This document shows positions 1 to 9,789 of a DNA stretch of 64,000 nucleotides, piece after piece. A program made the position numbers and the translations under genes. Origin of the DNA: Megamonas hypermegale (GTDB lineage Bacteria; Bacillota; Negativicutes; Selenomonadales; Selenomonadaceae). A model generated the notes under the pieces. The model saw only the letters and a program-made list of their open reading frames with translations. It ran no database searches and was not told where the DNA came from. How positions within the stretch are numbered: the first letter of the stretch is position 1; each line of letters starts with the position of its first letter. Where the stretch lies: NCBI RefSeq assembly GCF_900187035.1, contig NZ_LT906446.1, positions 1,426,001 to 1,490,000 of the forward strand, in the 5' to 3' direction.

Positions 1-43
1 AAATTAAAATGAACTTACGGCGCAGTCTTCTTATTACATTCAT
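1..43 (-). CDS. Start of a sensor histidine kinase gene (partial)
   Basis: Only the first 14 codons lie in the window, reading MNVIRRLRRKFILI from an ATG at 43; the gene continues past position 1. A GGTG element sits about nine bases upstream, and an in-frame ATG at 55 is an alternative start. The basic stretch followed by hydrophobic residues is typical of the N-terminus of a membrane histidine kinase. It lies 23 bases downstream of an OmpR-type response regulator on the same strand, which is the usual two-component order. The kinase assignment is inference from position and N-terminal character only. Confidence 0.5.
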   Translation of the reverse strand, partial: MNVIRRLRRKFILI

Positions 44-66
44 AGATAACACCATCTATTCTTTAT

Positions 67-735
67 TTATTTTTTTGTCAATACAAAAGACTCTCCCTTT
101 TCTCCTAAAATTTGGATATCTGCATTTACAGATTCTAATTTTTGGCGTAAATATGATATATATATCCATACAATTTCTTCATTAACTTCTTTTTCTTCTA
201 CCCATATATGTGAAAATAAATCTTTTGTGGATAAATACTTATTTTCATTAAGCATAAAAAGCTTCATAAGTTTTGTTTCTTTACCATTTAAACCAATAGA
301 ATTTTTACAAGATAACGTTTGTTCTTCTATATCTAACTTCACAGAAGCTACAGACAATATAGAAGGCGAAAAAGAACTAGTTCTTCTTATTATAGAACGA
401 ATACGTGCTAGTAATTCCCCCATTGAAAATGGCTTCATTAAATAATCATCAGCACCAGCATCTAAACTATTAATTCTATCATCAATCTCGGTTTTTGCCG
501 TAAGCATAATAATAGGCGTTACATCACCATTTTGACGTAGAATTTTTAATGCCTCTACGCCAGTCATTTTAGGCATCATAATATCGAAAATCAAACAATC
601 ATAAGCATTTTTTTGTGCCATATCCAAAGCAGCTAGTCCATCAAATACACAGTCAACTTTATAACCAGAATACTTCAATACAGCTTCAACAGCTGCTGAC
701 ATTTCCTTTTCATCTTCTGCTAATAATAATCTCAT
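67..735 (-). CDS. OmpR-family two-component response regulator
   Basis: A DNA-binding response regulator of 222 residues, usual length for the family. The N-terminal receiver domain (about 1-115) shows the acidic pair E7-D8, the phosphoacceptor D51 in the strand CLIFDIMMP, T79 and K101. The C-terminal part (about 125-220) has the pattern of a winged-helix Trans_reg_C domain (NGKETKLMKLF and WIYISYLRQKLE). GGTAGG precedes the ATG. It lies 16 bases downstream of a small alarmone synthetase gene and just upstream of what looks like its sensor kinase, so the three may be co-transcribed. The signal and targets cannot be read from the sequence. Confidence 0.9.
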   Translation of the reverse strand: MRLLLAEDEKEMSAAVEAVLKYSGYKVDCVFDGLAALDMAQKNAYDCLIFDIMMPKMTGVEALKILRQNGDVTPIIMLTAKTEIDDRINSLDAGADDYLMKPFSMGELLARIRSIIRRTSSFSPSILSVASVKLDIEEQTLSCKNSIGLNGKETKLMKLFMLNENKYLSTKDLFSHIWVEEKEVNEEIVWIYISYLRQKLESVNADIQILGEKGESFVLTKK

Positions 736-751
736 CTTATACCTACCTTCA

Positions 752-1366
752 TTAATTATCCGCTTTTATTAAATTTCGTATTGTTTGCATAGAAATATCA
801 CATGCTGCCAGTTCATCAGCGCACCGCTTTAATTCTCGTACAATTAAATCAGAATTTTTTATATTATGTTTATATTTCATTTGATGTTCTAAACTAGCCC
901 AAGTATCCATAGCTATCGTTCTTATTTGCAATTCAGCAAAAAAATGACCTGGATTTCTCCCTGTTACATCTTCAAATGGCTGTATTGTTTCAATAATAAT
1001 ATGGTAACTGCGATATCCATTTGGTTTTACATTTTTGATATAATCCTTTTCCTCAATTATACGAATATCTTTTAAGTTTCTTATATATTTCAAATTAGTG
1101 TAAATATCGTCTACAAAACGACAAACGATACGAATGCCTATAGCATCTTGTATTTCATGTAGTGCCGAATAAGTAGTTTGTGGTAATGATTTACGAATAC
1201 ATTTTTCACTCATACTATCAGAAGATTTTATACGATAAATCAAATGTTCATAAGCTGCCTCTCCATTTTTTTCAATCTCTTCTTCATTATATGCCTTAAT
1301 TTTTTTAACTATATTTTCCATAATAGCTTCAAGTGTTGAAAAGTATTTTCCATAAATATTTTCCAT
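752..1366 (-). CDS. RelA/SpoT-type small alarmone synthetase (GTP pyrophosphokinase)
   Basis: A small stand-alone (p)ppGpp synthetase of about 204 residues, like RelQ/RelP. Synthetase-domain motifs are visible: a YRIKSSDS block, the DAIGIRIVC strand, KPNGYRSYH (substrate and magnesium region) and the ELQIRTIAMDTWASLEH segment typical of RelA_SpoT domains. There is no HD hydrolase domain and no TGS or ACT domain, so it probably only makes alarmone. I chose the ATG at 1366 because GGGTGA lies a proper distance upstream; an ATG three codons earlier (1375) overlaps that site. It is the first gene of a probable operon with the response regulator and kinase, which suggests a link between stringent signalling and that two-component system. 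Confidence 0.85.
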   Translation of the reverse strand: MENIYGKYFSTLEAIMENIVKKIKAYNEEEIEKNGEAAYEHLIYRIKSSDSMSEKCIRKSLPQTTYSALHEIQDAIGIRIVCRFVDDIYTNLKYIRNLKDIRIIEEKDYIKNVKPNGYRSYHIIIETIQPFEDVTGRNPGHFFAELQIRTIAMDTWASLEHQMKYKHNIKNSDLIVRELKRCADELAACDISMQTIRNLIKADN

Positions 1367-1420
1367 ATCATTCACCCATATATTACATTTATTATCGCTT
1401 ATTTCAAGTAATTAACAAAA

Positions 1421-1462
1421 ATGCTCTCTTTATACAGAATACATCTGTTAGAAAGAGAGCAT
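1421..1462 (-). terminator. Rho-independent terminator of mdh
   Basis: The arms ATGCTCTCTTT and AAAGAGAGCAT form a hairpin downstream of the mdh stop. On the minus strand it is followed by a short T run. It separates mdh from the alarmone synthetase operon. Confidence 0.75.
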
Positions 1463-1508
1463 TTTCATTAATAGATTAACTTTTTTCTAATACTTTATGA
1501 GCAAAAAC

Positions 1509-2471
1509 TTATTTTAAAGCTTCAGCTAATTTAGCATTAGTTTCACGTGCGGAAGCAACACTTGCATCGAACTGTGCTTTTTCTTTGTCGTTGAGGTCGA
1601 GTTCAACGATTTTCTTAACGCCGCCTTTACCAAGGATGAGAGGAACACCAGCGCAAACGTCTTTTTCGCCGTATTCACCATCGAGGTAAGCAATACCAGA
1701 AATCTGGAGACCGCTATCTTTAGCAATAGCTTCAGCCATAGTAGCAGCAGTTGTGCCAGGAGCATACCAAGCGGAAGTGCCGAGTAATTTAGTTAAAGTA
1801 CCGCCACCAACTTGTGTAGCATGTTCGATTTCAGCAAGTTTTTCTTCAGAAAGAAGTTCAGTAACAGGTCTACCTTTGTAAGTTGCGAAACGAGTAAGAG
1901 GAACCATTAAGTCACCATGAGCACCGATTACCATTGCATTTACATCGCGAACTGGGCATCCAATAGCTTCTGCGAGGTAATATTCAAAACGGCTACCATC
2001 TAATAAACCGCTCATACCGATTACACGGTTGCGTGGAAGACCGCTATCTTTAAGAGCAAGGTAAGTTAAAGTATCAACAGGGTTAGAAACAATGATGAAT
2101 ACTGCTTCTGGAGAATGTTTTAAAGCCTGGTCCATAACGCCTTTAACGATTTTGGAGTTAACACCGATAAGGTCGGAACGGCTCATACCAGGTTTACGAG
2201 GAATACCGGAAGTAATAACAACAACGTCGGAGTTTTCAGTTGCTTTGTAAGCTTCGTCAGCTGCTGCAGCATCATCAACAGGTGCAGTTTTACCGATGAT
2301 TTTAGTATCAATGTGCATCATCTGTGCAGTCTGCATCATGTCCATAGCTTTACCTTCTGTTAAGCCTGGTTTGATATCAACCATAACTACTTCTGTTGCA
2401 AAATTTTTGAGTGCAAGTACGTTAGCGCAAGTAGCACCTACGTTACCGGAACCAATAACTGAAATTTTCAT
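1509..2471 (-). CDS. mdh: Malate dehydrogenase (LDH-like type)
   Basis: NAD-dependent interconversion of malate and oxaloacetate in the cytoplasm. The protein has 320 residues, normal for the lactate/malate dehydrogenase family. The Rossmann glycine motif GSGNVG is at 7-12. The active-site loop reads GIPRKPGMSR with R92 and R98; arginine at the first position is the malate-type determinant where lactate dehydrogenases have glutamine. The catalytic pair is an aspartate near 158 and H185 in IGAHGD. GGGAG precedes the ATG. The gene is monocistronic, with its own promoter and terminator. In an anaerobe carrying a Dcu-type carrier (also in this window) it fits the reductive branch from oxaloacetate to fumarate and succinate. 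Confidence 0.95.
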   Translation of the reverse strand: MKISVIGSGNVGATCANVLALKNFATEVVMVDIKPGLTEGKAMDMMQTAQMMHIDTKIIGKTAPVDDAAAADEAYKATENSDVVVITSGIPRKPGMSRSDLIGVNSKIVKGVMDQALKHSPEAVFIIVSNPVDTLTYLALKDSGLPRNRVIGMSGLLDGSRFEYYLAEAIGCPVRDVNAMVIGAHGDLMVPLTRFATYKGRPVTELLSEEKLAEIEHATQVGGGTLTKLLGTSAWYAPGTTAATMAEAIAKDSGLQISGIAYLDGEYGEKDVCAGVPLILGKGGVKKIVELDLNDKEKAQFDASVASARETNAKLAEALK

Positions 2472-2511
2472 AAATGAACATCTCCCTAAAAGTGAAATTC
2501 TATTTATCTTT

Positions 2512-2540
2512 AGTTTAGCTAGATAAAGTTAAAATGTCAA
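2512..2540 (-). promoter_or_regulatory. Promoter of mdh
   Basis: On the minus strand a perfect -35 TTGACA (2535-2540), a 17-base spacer and -10 TAAACT (2512-2517) lie about 40 bases upstream of the mdh start. Confidence 0.75.
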
Positions 2541-2690
2541 TAATAATATAAATTATTATTCATTATTTTTGTACATTAATATTAATTTTGCATAAAATAT
2601 CAATATGCTTTTTTTAACAAATCAGCCAAAATACAGATTATACAAACCACTTTTTATAAATCTTAAAATTTATTTATATTTTAATAAAAA

Positions 2691-2710
2691 AATCGGCTAA
2701 AAAGCCGATT
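2691..2710 (-). terminator. Terminator of serA
   Basis: AATCGGCT and AGCCGATT arms with a short loop sit directly after the serA stop and are followed on the minus strand by a run of Ts. Confidence 0.85.
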
Positions 2711-2713
2711 TTC

Positions 2714-4303
2714 TTATTTTACTACATTATAATTTACAAGTTTCACATCAAAAATACCGTTCATATTTATAATTTGCTGCATAACACTATCCGGTATTTC
2801 ATTATCAATTGTAAGAACCATCATACTAGTACCTTCAATTTCTGTTTTACCAACCTGCATTCCAGAAATATTGATATTAGCATAGCCAAGAAGTGAACCA
2901 ATTGTACCGATGATACCAGGACGATTGATATGTGGGCAAATCAAAATACGTGCATGTGGGTCAACGTCTACACGATAAGAATTAATTGTAACGATACGTC
3001 CTTCATCACCAAAGAGTGCACCTTGTACTGTCTGAGTTTTGCCATTAGCTACAACAGAAACAGTTATGAGGTTTGCAAAGTTTTCTACAGATTTATCTTT
3101 TACTTCTTTTACTTTGATATTGCGTTCTTTTGCAAGACTAGGCGCATTTACATAGTTTACCTTATCTTCCAAAATAGGATTAAGTATACCTTTTACAACG
3201 GCAATTGTAATCATTTTTGTATCTACATCAGCAATTCCGCCATTGTATTTAATTTTAATTTCACTTATTCCGCCATCAGCAAGTGAGCATGCTGTGCAAC
3301 CAAGTCTTTCAGCTAAATCAAGATATGGTTTAATAACTTTCATTGTCTGTGCTGATACAGGTGCCATATTAACAGCTGTAGAAACTGGTTCTCCATTTAA
3401 TGCTGTAACAATGCCCTGTGCTACATCTACAGATACACCAATCTGAGCTTCTACTGTTGAAGCACCTAAATGCGGTGTAATAGTTATACCTGGTACACCT
3501 AAAAGTGGGCTATTAGCTGCAAGTGGTTCACTTTCGAATACGTCGATTGCAGCACCTGCTACATGACCAGATTTTACTGCTTCAGCAAGGTCTTTTTCAT
3601 TAATAATACCACCACGTGCACAGTTTATGAGACGAACGCCTTTTTTCATTTTGTAGATATTATCTTTATTAAACATACCTTTTGTTTTTGGAGTTAAAGG
3701 CATATGTACAGTAATAAAATCAGACTGTTCAATAAGCTCGTCCAAAGAAACAACTTTTATACCCAAAGATTGAGCGCGTTCTTCATTTACATATGGGTCA
3801 TAACCAATTACCTTCATATCAAAAGCTAATGAACGAGTAGCAACACCACTACCAATACGACCAAGACCAACAACGCCTAAAGTTTTACCACGAAGTTCTA
3901 CCCCAGTATATTTTTTACGATTCCATTCACCTTTATGAAGTGTTTCATTTGCTACAGCAATATTTCTTGCCATTGCTAGCATCATACCCATAGTATGTTC
4001 TGTAGCAGCAATAGTGTTGCCACCTGGTGAATTAATTACTACAATACCGCGAGCTGTCGCAGCAGCAATATCAATATTATCTGTACCTACGCCAGCACGG
4101 CCAATGATTTTGAGATTTTGCGCACGGTCTATTACTTCTTTTGTTACTTTAGAAGCACTGCGTACAATTATGCCATCAAATTCTGGAATAATTTCCAATA
4201 ATTCTTCTGCTGGCAACTTATCCTTTACTACGCATTCAAATCCAGCTTGCTGCAAAATTTCAATGCCTTTAGGTGATACACCATCAGCTACTAATACTTT
4301 CAT
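2714..4303 (-). CDS. serA: D-3-phosphoglycerate dehydrogenase
   Basis: First step of serine synthesis, oxidising 3-phosphoglycerate to 3-phosphohydroxypyruvate with NAD. It is the long form of about 529 residues. The N-terminal catalytic and NAD-binding part has GLGRIG near 146-151, the catalytic arginine in NCARGGII and the histidine in ITPHLGAST. An ASB-type intervening domain follows, then a C-terminal ACT domain (RILICPHINRPGIIG onwards), the usual site of serine feedback. I start at the ATG at 4303, which has GAGGAGAG upstream; the longer open frame to 4345 adds 14 residues that do not look conserved. It is monocistronic with its own promoter and terminator. Confidence 0.95.
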   Translation of the reverse strand: MKVLVADGVSPKGIEILQQAGFECVVKDKLPAEELLEIIPEFDGIIVRSASKVTKEVIDRAQNLKIIGRAGVGTDNIDIAAATARGIVVINSPGGNTIAATEHTMGMMLAMARNIAVANETLHKGEWNRKKYTGVELRGKTLGVVGLGRIGSGVATRSLAFDMKVIGYDPYVNEERAQSLGIKVVSLDELIEQSDFITVHMPLTPKTKGMFNKDNIYKMKKGVRLINCARGGIINEKDLAEAVKSGHVAGAAIDVFESEPLAANSPLLGVPGITITPHLGASTVEAQIGVSVDVAQGIVTALNGEPVSTAVNMAPVSAQTMKVIKPYLDLAERLGCTACSLADGGISEIKIKYNGGIADVDTKMITIAVVKGILNPILEDKVNYVNAPSLAKERNIKVKEVKDKSVENFANLITVSVVANGKTQTVQGALFGDEGRIVTINSYRVDVDPHARILICPHINRPGIIGTIGSLLGYANINISGMQVGKTEIEGTSMMVLTIDNEIPDSVMQQIINMNGIFDVKLVNYNVVK

Positions 4304-4372
4304 CTGTAAATCTCTCCTCGATAATAATAGAGCTAAAAAATACAATTGTGTAATAATATTGTATATCTAAAT

Positions 4373-4401
4373 ATTCTATTGTGTTCACTTGAAATCGTCA
4401 A
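4373..4401 (-). promoter_or_regulatory. Promoter of serA
   Basis: On the minus strand TTGACG (4396-4401), a 17-base spacer and TAGAAT (4373-4378) lie about 70 bases upstream of the serA start, in the divergent region shared with the tolC operon. Confidence 0.65.
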
Positions 4402-4536
4402 GAAAAAAATTTTTTATGCAAATTTATTTGATTTTAATTCTTTTTTAATAAATCTTGTACATAATTTGTTGTATAATTTTAATATATCTTAAATATATCA
4501 ACTTCAATATAAAAAAACTAATGAAAGGATACTACT

Positions 4537-5820
4537 ATGGCTAATTCCAAAATAAACACTTTAGTAATAATTTTATCTTTATGTATGGGAATAAATGTGC
4601 CTATAGCTGGAGCTGCCTCTCTTTCTATTAATGATTCTGTACAAATGGCACTTGAACGCAATAATAGCATAAAAATTGCCAATCAAGATACAAAAATCGC
4701 TGCATCTAATTTAAAAGCAGCAAAAGGTGCTAATGGCGTTTCAGTTTCTCTAAGCTCAAACTTATCTGGAAGTGACGGTGCTATGAGTTCCTTTGAAAAA
4801 GGCAATAGCAATGGAATTTCTGCATCTATTCCTATTTATACTGGTAAAAAAAATGAACTCAATATCGATAATAATGAAGCTAATTTATTAAAATCTCAAC
4901 TTAATCTAGAACGCACTAAAGAAACTGTACGTCATGATACAATTAAAGCTTATTACGACATTCTTGAAGCACAACAAAACGTAAATATAAATCAAGAATC
5001 TGTTAATAACTATCAAAGCCATTTAACTGATGTACAAAATCTCTATGCAGGCGGTGCTGTACCTCGTTCTGATTTACTACGTTCAGAAGTTGCTTTATCT
5101 AATGCTCAACAATCATTAATTTTAGCACAAAACACTTATGATATTAATGTAAGTACTTTTCGTAATATCATTAAATTAGACCGTGCCGAATCTGTAACTT
5201 TAACAGATGGTTTTTCATATACACCAGTTAAAATGTCTTTAAATGAATGTCTAGATTACGCTTTAAGTTCTAGACGTGATGCTATGTCTGCTAAACTTGA
5301 TTTAGACATTGCTAAAAATGATATAGATATCGCTAAAGCTGGATATCTTCCTACAGTTGATTTTTCTTTAAGTACTAATTGGGATAAACAACCTTTACCT
5401 AGTTCAAATGATTACGATTATAGAGCTACAGTATCTGCTAATTGGAATCTATTTGATAGTAATATAACAAGAGCAAATATCGAAGCTGCACAAGCTGAAT
5501 ACGATAAAGCTGGATATACATTATCAGAAACACTTGATAATATCGACCTTGAAGTTAGACAAGCATATCTTAATATGCGTGAAGCTGAAAAACGCTTTAA
5601 CTCTACTGCTTTAGCAGTAAAACAAGCTGAAGAAGATTATTTCATTGCCACTGAAAAATATCGTGTTGGCGAAGGTATTATCTTAGATGTAATTGATGCT
5701 GAACTTGCTTTATCACAAGCTAGATTAAATTATAGTAGTGCTCAGTACGATTATGCACGCTATAAAGCAAGCCTTGAATATGCCATAGGCGTACCGGAAG
5801 GAGAATCAATCGATGGATAA
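4537..5820 (+). CDS. TolC-family outer-membrane efflux channel
   Basis: Outer-membrane channel component of a tripartite exporter. It has 427 residues with a Sec signal peptide that ends near GAA at about residue 27. Two OEP-like repeats are rich in long amphipathic helices (for example ERTKETVRHDTIKAYYDIL in the first half and NIDLEVRQAYLNMREAEKR in the second), as in TolC. GAAAGGA precedes the ATG. The stop overlaps the next gene (adaptor) by eight bases, so it leads the operon tolC-macA-macB-macB. A TolC homologue needs an outer membrane, so this gene is one of the main signs that the host is a diderm. The substrate is unknown. Confidence 0.9.
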   Translation: MANSKINTLVIILSLCMGINVPIAGAASLSINDSVQMALERNNSIKIANQDTKIAASNLKAAKGANGVSVSLSSNLSGSDGAMSSFEKGNSNGISASIPIYTGKKNELNIDNNEANLLKSQLNLERTKETVRHDTIKAYYDILEAQQNVNINQESVNNYQSHLTDVQNLYAGGAVPRSDLLRSEVALSNAQQSLILAQNTYDINVSTFRNIIKLDRAESVTLTDGFSYTPVKMSLNECLDYALSSRRDAMSAKLDLDIAKNDIDIAKAGYLPTVDFSLSTNWDKQPLPSSNDYDYRATVSANWNLFDSNITRANIEAAQAEYDKAGYTLSETLDNIDLEVRQAYLNMREAEKRFNSTALAVKQAEEDYFIATEKYRVGEGIILDVIDAELALSQARLNYSSAQYDYARYKASLEYAIGVPEGESIDG

Positions 5821-6940
5821 AACAAAATTAAAAAAACGACTAAAATGGATAATCCTTTTAATCGTTATCATTGCTGCTGGAACTTTTGGCTATAATTATT
5901 ATCAACAAAAACAACAAATAGCTAATACTCCTATCATTGAATCAGTTCCAGCAAAATATATAAGCATGAAATCTGTCGTTTCAGCAACAGGTACCATAAA
6001 ACCATTAGAATCTGTTGAAGTTAGCTCAAAAATAACGGCACGTGTAAAACAAGTACTCGTCAAAGAAAATGACCATGTTACAGCAGGACAAACAGTTGCA
6101 CTTTTAGATGGCAAAGATTATGAAACTCAAAAAGAGCAAGCTGAATTTACATTAAATAATGCGAAAATAAAATATGACCGCACTAGCTACTTATATAATA
6201 TCGGTGCAAAATCTAAAGAAGAACTCGATGATGCGCAATATAATTATGATACAGCTGAAAGTAAACTAGCTGAAGCTGAATCTAATTTAGCTGAAACAGT
6301 TATCACATCTCCTATGGATGGCGTTGTAATTGGCGAACCTGTAACCGATGGTACTATGGCTGTTCAAGGCAATAGCAATCCTACTGTAATAATGCGAATT
6401 GCTGATTTATCACAAAAACAAATCACTGCTAAAGTAGATGAAACAGATATCGGCAATGTAAAAGTTGGTCAAAAAGCTACTTTCACTGTTGATGCTTATA
6501 GTGGCAAAACATTTACTGCCACTGTTTCCAAAATTTCTCAAACGGACCTTGATAATAGCTGGAACACTAGCAGTTCTTCAAGTAGTTCTTCTTCTGCTGC
6601 AGTTATTTACTACAGTGTAACGCTTGATGTAGATGACCCTGAAGGACTTTTAATGCCATCAATGACAGCTCGTGTTGAAATTGAAACAGCAAATAAAGAC
6701 AACGCTCTTGCTGTACCTCTCTCCGCACTTAAAACAGATAGCAACGGTTCTTATGTTGTAATCGTAAAAAAAGATGGTACTACTGAAAATCGCTATGTTG
6801 AAACAGGTATTTACAGTGATGATAATGTAGAAATCATCAGTGGATTATCTGAAGGAGAAGCTGTTTCTGTAGCTATGGCTAAAAAGACGACTAAATCCAA
6901 TAATAATCAACGAAACAGTGGCCCACCTCCTCGTTTCTAA
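5813..6940 (+). CDS. macA: MacA/HlyD-type periplasmic adaptor of an efflux system
   Basis: Membrane-fusion protein of 375 residues that would bridge the MacB-type transporter and the TolC channel. It has one N-terminal membrane helix (about 13-28), a lipoyl-like half starting at [13 protein letters not shown], a short helical hairpin (about 100-155), the second lipoyl half ending with SPMDGVV, a beta-barrel domain, and a membrane-proximal domain. An odd run of nine serines lies near residues 252-262 in a loop of the barrel, encoded by varied codons, so it is not a simple DNA repeat. The basic, proline-rich tail ends NSGPPPRF. Translation is probably coupled to tolC. macA is used here by homology of architecture. 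Confidence 0.88.
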   Translation: MDKTKLKKRLKWIILLIVIIAAGTFGYNYYQQKQQIANTPIIESVPAKYISMKSVVSATGTIKPLESVEVSSKITARVKQVLVKENDHVTAGQTVALLDGKDYETQKEQAEFTLNNAKIKYDRTSYLYNIGAKSKEELDDAQYNYDTAESKLAEAESNLAETVITSPMDGVVIGEPVTDGTMAVQGNSNPTVIMRIADLSQKQITAKVDETDIGNVKVGQKATFTVDAYSGKTFTATVSKISQTDLDNSWNTSSSSSSSSSAAVIYYSVTLDVDDPEGLLMPSMTARVEIETANKDNALAVPLSALKTDSNGSYVVIVKKDGTTENRYVETGIYSDDNVEIISGLSEGEAVSVAMAKKTTKSNNNQRNSGPPPRF

Positions 6941-6959
6941 AGAGAAAGGAGTAAATGGT

Positions 6960-7676
6960 ATGGACAATAATGAAAACATTACTATTGAACTTTCTGGCAT
7001 AAAAAAAATATATCAAGTAGGAACGCAAGAAGTAGCCGCTTTAAACGGTATTGATTTAAAGATAAAACGAGGTGAATTTGCCGCTTTAATGGGACCTTCT
7101 GGTTCTGGCAAATCCACTTTAATGAATATCTTAGGTTGCTTAGACCGACCTACTTGTGGTTCTTATAAATTAGATGGCAAGGAAATTGCTCATTTAAGTG
7201 ATGATGAACTTGCTAAAACACGCAATCAAAAAATCGGTTTCGTCTTTCAAAACTTTAATCTACTATCAAAAATAACAGCGCTGGAAAATGTTGCATTGCC
7301 ACTTGTTTATGCTGGACTTAGCGCGAGTGAACGCACAAAGCGCGCTCATCATTATTTAAAAGCTGTAGGACTTGATGATAGAGCTGACCATAAACCTAAT
7401 GAATTATCCGGTGGACAACGTCAACGTGTAGCCATTGCCAGAGCGCTCGTAAATAATCCAAGCATCATAATGGCAGATGAACCAACAGGCAATCTTGATA
7501 CTAAATCCACTAAGGAAATTATGGATATTTTTATCGGTCTTCATGAAGAAGGCAAAACCATGATACTCGTAACACATGAGCCAGATATTGCAGCTTGTGC
7601 CTCCCGTCAACTACTCGTAGTAGATGGCGTCATCACTAAAGACGCTGGTAAGGGGGTAGTTATGGATGTTGTTTAA
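6960..7676 (+). CDS. macB: MacB/LolD-type ABC transporter ATPase
   Basis: ATP-binding subunit of the exporter, 239 residues. Walker A is GPSGSGKS at 45-52. The Q-loop is near FVFQNFNLL, the ABC signature is LSGGQRQRV, Walker B with its glutamate is [12 protein letters not shown], and the H-loop is ILVTHE. I start at the ATG at 6960 because AAAGGAG lies just upstream; a longer open frame from 6918 overlaps macA. In E. coli MacB the ATPase and permease are fused, while here they are separate genes, as is common in Firmicutes. The stop overlaps the permease gene by 11 bases. Confidence 0.93.
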   Translation: MDNNENITIELSGIKKIYQVGTQEVAALNGIDLKIKRGEFAALMGPSGSGKSTLMNILGCLDRPTCGSYKLDGKEIAHLSDDELAKTRNQKIGFVFQNFNLLSKITALENVALPLVYAGLSASERTKRAHHYLKAVGLDDRADHKPNELSGGQRQRVAIARALVNNPSIIMADEPTGNLDTKSTKEIMDIFIGLHEEGKTMILVTHEPDIAACASRQLLVVDGVITKDAGKGVVMDVV

Positions 7677-8889
7677 AGAAACCGTTCAAATGGCTATATC
7701 AGCATTATGGTCAAATAAAATGCGCTCTCTTTTAACTATGTTAGGCATAATTATTGGCGTTGGTGCTGTAATTGCTATGGTATCAATCGGTATGGGTGTT
7801 CAAAAACAAGTAGAAGACTCCATCGCTAGTCTCGGTAGTAATATGCTTATCGTCAATGCTAGTGCCACCAAAAATGCTGCTGGCGTTAGACAAGCAGCAG
7901 GTTCAAATGTTCGACTAAAATTAGAAGATGCTGAAGCTATAAAAGCAAAAATACCTGATGCTGAATATGTTTCTCCTTCCGTACAAAAAAATTATCAGAT
8001 AGTAAATGGCAATCAAAACTGGAATACACAAGTTGTTGGTGTAACGCCAGATTATATGTATATACGTTCTTTATCAATCGCCAATGGTACATTTATCACC
8101 CAAAAAGATGTTGATACGCGTTCTCGTGTAGCAGTTATCGGTACTACTGTCGCTGAAAATCTCTTTGGTGAAGGTGTAAACCCAGTTGGTAAAAATATTC
8201 GTATCAATAATGACCCATTTAAAGTCGTCGGCTTATTAGAAAGCAAAGGTCAATCCTCTGTAGGTCAAGACCAAGACGATATCGTGATAATTCCTATAAC
8301 GACCGCTACCATGCGTATAATGGCTATGGACCATATTCAATCTATAAGCATACAAGTAGTCTCTGCTGATAAAATGGACCAAGTTCAAGCGGAGATTGAA
8401 AATTTGATGCGCCAACGCCACCGCATTACAGGTGATAAAGAAGATGACTTCACCGTTCGCAATTTGACCAGTATCATGGAAACCATGACTAGCACAAGCA
8501 CAATGCTTACTTTAATGCTAGGTAGTGTTGCTGGCATTTCACTGCTCGTCGGTGGTATCGGCATCATGAATATCATGATGGTATCTGTAACTGAACGAAC
8601 GCGCGAAATCGGCATACGAAAAGCACTCGGTGCCACTTATAGCAATATAATGTTTCAATTTCTCATTGAAGCAGTCTTCGTCGGCATAATTGGCGGTATA
8701 ATCGGCATTGGTCTTGGTATTGGACTTGCTACGATTATTTCTCAATTTGGTGGCTTCAATACTGTGATTACAGCTACACCGATTTTGATTTCCTTCGGTT
8801 TTTCTGTTGGCATCAGCTTATTCTTCGGCATTTACCCTGCCAGAAAAGCAGCACGCCTTGACCCAATAGAAGCCCTTCGTTACGAATAA
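7666..8889 (+). CDS. macB: MacB-type ABC transporter permease (FtsX-like)
   Basis: Integral membrane subunit of the exporter, 407 residues. It has an N-terminal membrane helix (about 20-45, [18 protein letters not shown]), a large periplasmic MacB_PCD-type domain (about 50-260) and three C-terminal helices of the FtsX family, with the conserved coupling segment [16 protein letters not shown]. The end [10 protein letters not shown] is typical of the family. AAGGGGG lies upstream of the ATG, which sits inside the ATPase gene. Together with the three upstream genes it forms a complete MacAB-TolC-like mechanotransmission exporter for an unknown substrate such as a peptide, antibiotic or lipid. 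Confidence 0.93.
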   Translation: MLFKETVQMAISALWSNKMRSLLTMLGIIIGVGAVIAMVSIGMGVQKQVEDSIASLGSNMLIVNASATKNAAGVRQAAGSNVRLKLEDAEAIKAKIPDAEYVSPSVQKNYQIVNGNQNWNTQVVGVTPDYMYIRSLSIANGTFITQKDVDTRSRVAVIGTTVAENLFGEGVNPVGKNIRINNDPFKVVGLLESKGQSSVGQDQDDIVIIPITTATMRIMAMDHIQSISIQVVSADKMDQVQAEIENLMRQRHRITGDKEDDFTVRNLTSIMETMTSTSTMLTLMLGSVAGISLLVGGIGIMNIMMVSVTERTREIGIRKALGATYSNIMFQFLIEAVFVGIIGGIIGIGLGIGLATIISQFGGFNTVITATPILISFGFSVGISLFFGIYPARKAARLDPIEALRYE

Positions 8890-8903
8890 TTAAACATAAA
8901 ATT

Positions 8904-8946
8904 AAAAGCTATGACAAATGAATTAAGCTCAATTGCCATAGCTTTT
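8904..8946 (+). terminator. Terminator of the tolC-macAB operon
   Basis: The arms AAAAGCTATG and CATAGCTTTT form a hairpin with a T-rich tail, directly after the permease stop. Confidence 0.75.
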
Positions 8947-9102
8947 ATTATATGTATTTCAGATAAAAATTTTATAAGAAATCACCTTATAATCCTATTT
9001 ATTTTTTCCTATTTATACATTAAAATGAAGAGTGAACAGGATAATTTAACACTTTAAGAGAATAATATCTATATATCTTATAATGAATAGGAGGTAACTA
9101 TT

Positions 9103-9747
9103 ATGTTGAAAAAATTATTATTCATATTATCAGCTTTAATAGCAGTTAATGCTAGTGCTTTTGCTTCTCCTGCAAATATCGACCTTAGAGAGTATCAACA
9201 ATCGCCTAAAATTGTCAATGTAATGGCGGCTCCTTTTGAAAATGACAATTTTTACATTGCCACATTTAATTTTGACCAACAACAAAATGGTAATAAAATA
9301 AATTTTTATCAAGGAACTTGCTTAATTGACCAAAATAATAAATTAAATCCCTTAAATGTAAAAAAAGTTACTGGAACTAATTCTGAGACTTCAGAAATAA
9401 TCTTAAATAAACAAGGGAAACCGCCTTATAAACAAACATATCGCCAAGTTCAAACAACTTCTGAAAAACCACAAGCATATCTTGGTGGTGACAGCACAAA
9501 TATCGTTTATTTAGGCAAATTTAAAATCATAACAAAGGCCGGTACATTTGATGATTGCATCGGCATAAAAATCTACAATGAAAAAACAGGCGAGGGCATG
9601 ATTCAATATTTAGCTAAAGGATACGGTGTTGTCTATATGGAAAGCATTAAAACTGATGGTGCTAAACAAGAAATTGCTCACTTAGAAGAAGTTCGCCCTT
9701 TAAATGAAGCTGATATTATTTCCTTTAAAACAAAGTACTTTGCATAA
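9103..9747 (+). CDS. Exported protein of unknown function
   Basis: A 214-residue protein I do not recognise. A clear signal peptide runs to ASAFA near residue 22, with AGGAGGTAAC upstream of the ATG. The mature part is beta-rich and carries AGTFDDCIGIK and YLAKGYGVVYMES, a pattern seen in small exported proteins where a cysteine strand is followed by a glycine turn and an aromatic strand; a likeness to DUF3108-type folds is only an impression. One cysteine is in the strand and one in TCLIDQ, so a disulphide is possible. It is monocistronic, between the macAB operon and a convergent amidase gene, with a shared terminator. Confidence 0.7.
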   Translation: MLKKLLFILSALIAVNASAFASPANIDLREYQQSPKIVNVMAAPFENDNFYIATFNFDQQQNGNKINFYQGTCLIDQNNKLNPLNVKKVTGTNSETSEIILNKQGKPPYKQTYRQVQTTSEKPQAYLGGDSTNIVYLGKFKIITKAGTFDDCIGIKIYNEKTGEGMIQYLAKGYGVVYMESIKTDGAKQEIAHLEEVRPLNEADIISFKTKYFA

Positions 9748-9750
9748 TAA

Positions 9751-9780
9751 AAAACACACAGTAATTATACTGTGTGTTTT
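9751..9780. terminator. Bidirectional terminator
   Basis: The perfect arms AAAACACACAGTA and TACTGTGTGTTTT around a four-base loop are followed by T runs on both strands. It serves the exported-protein gene (plus) and the amidase gene (minus). Confidence 0.85.
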
Positions 9781-9789
9781 CTTTTTTAT

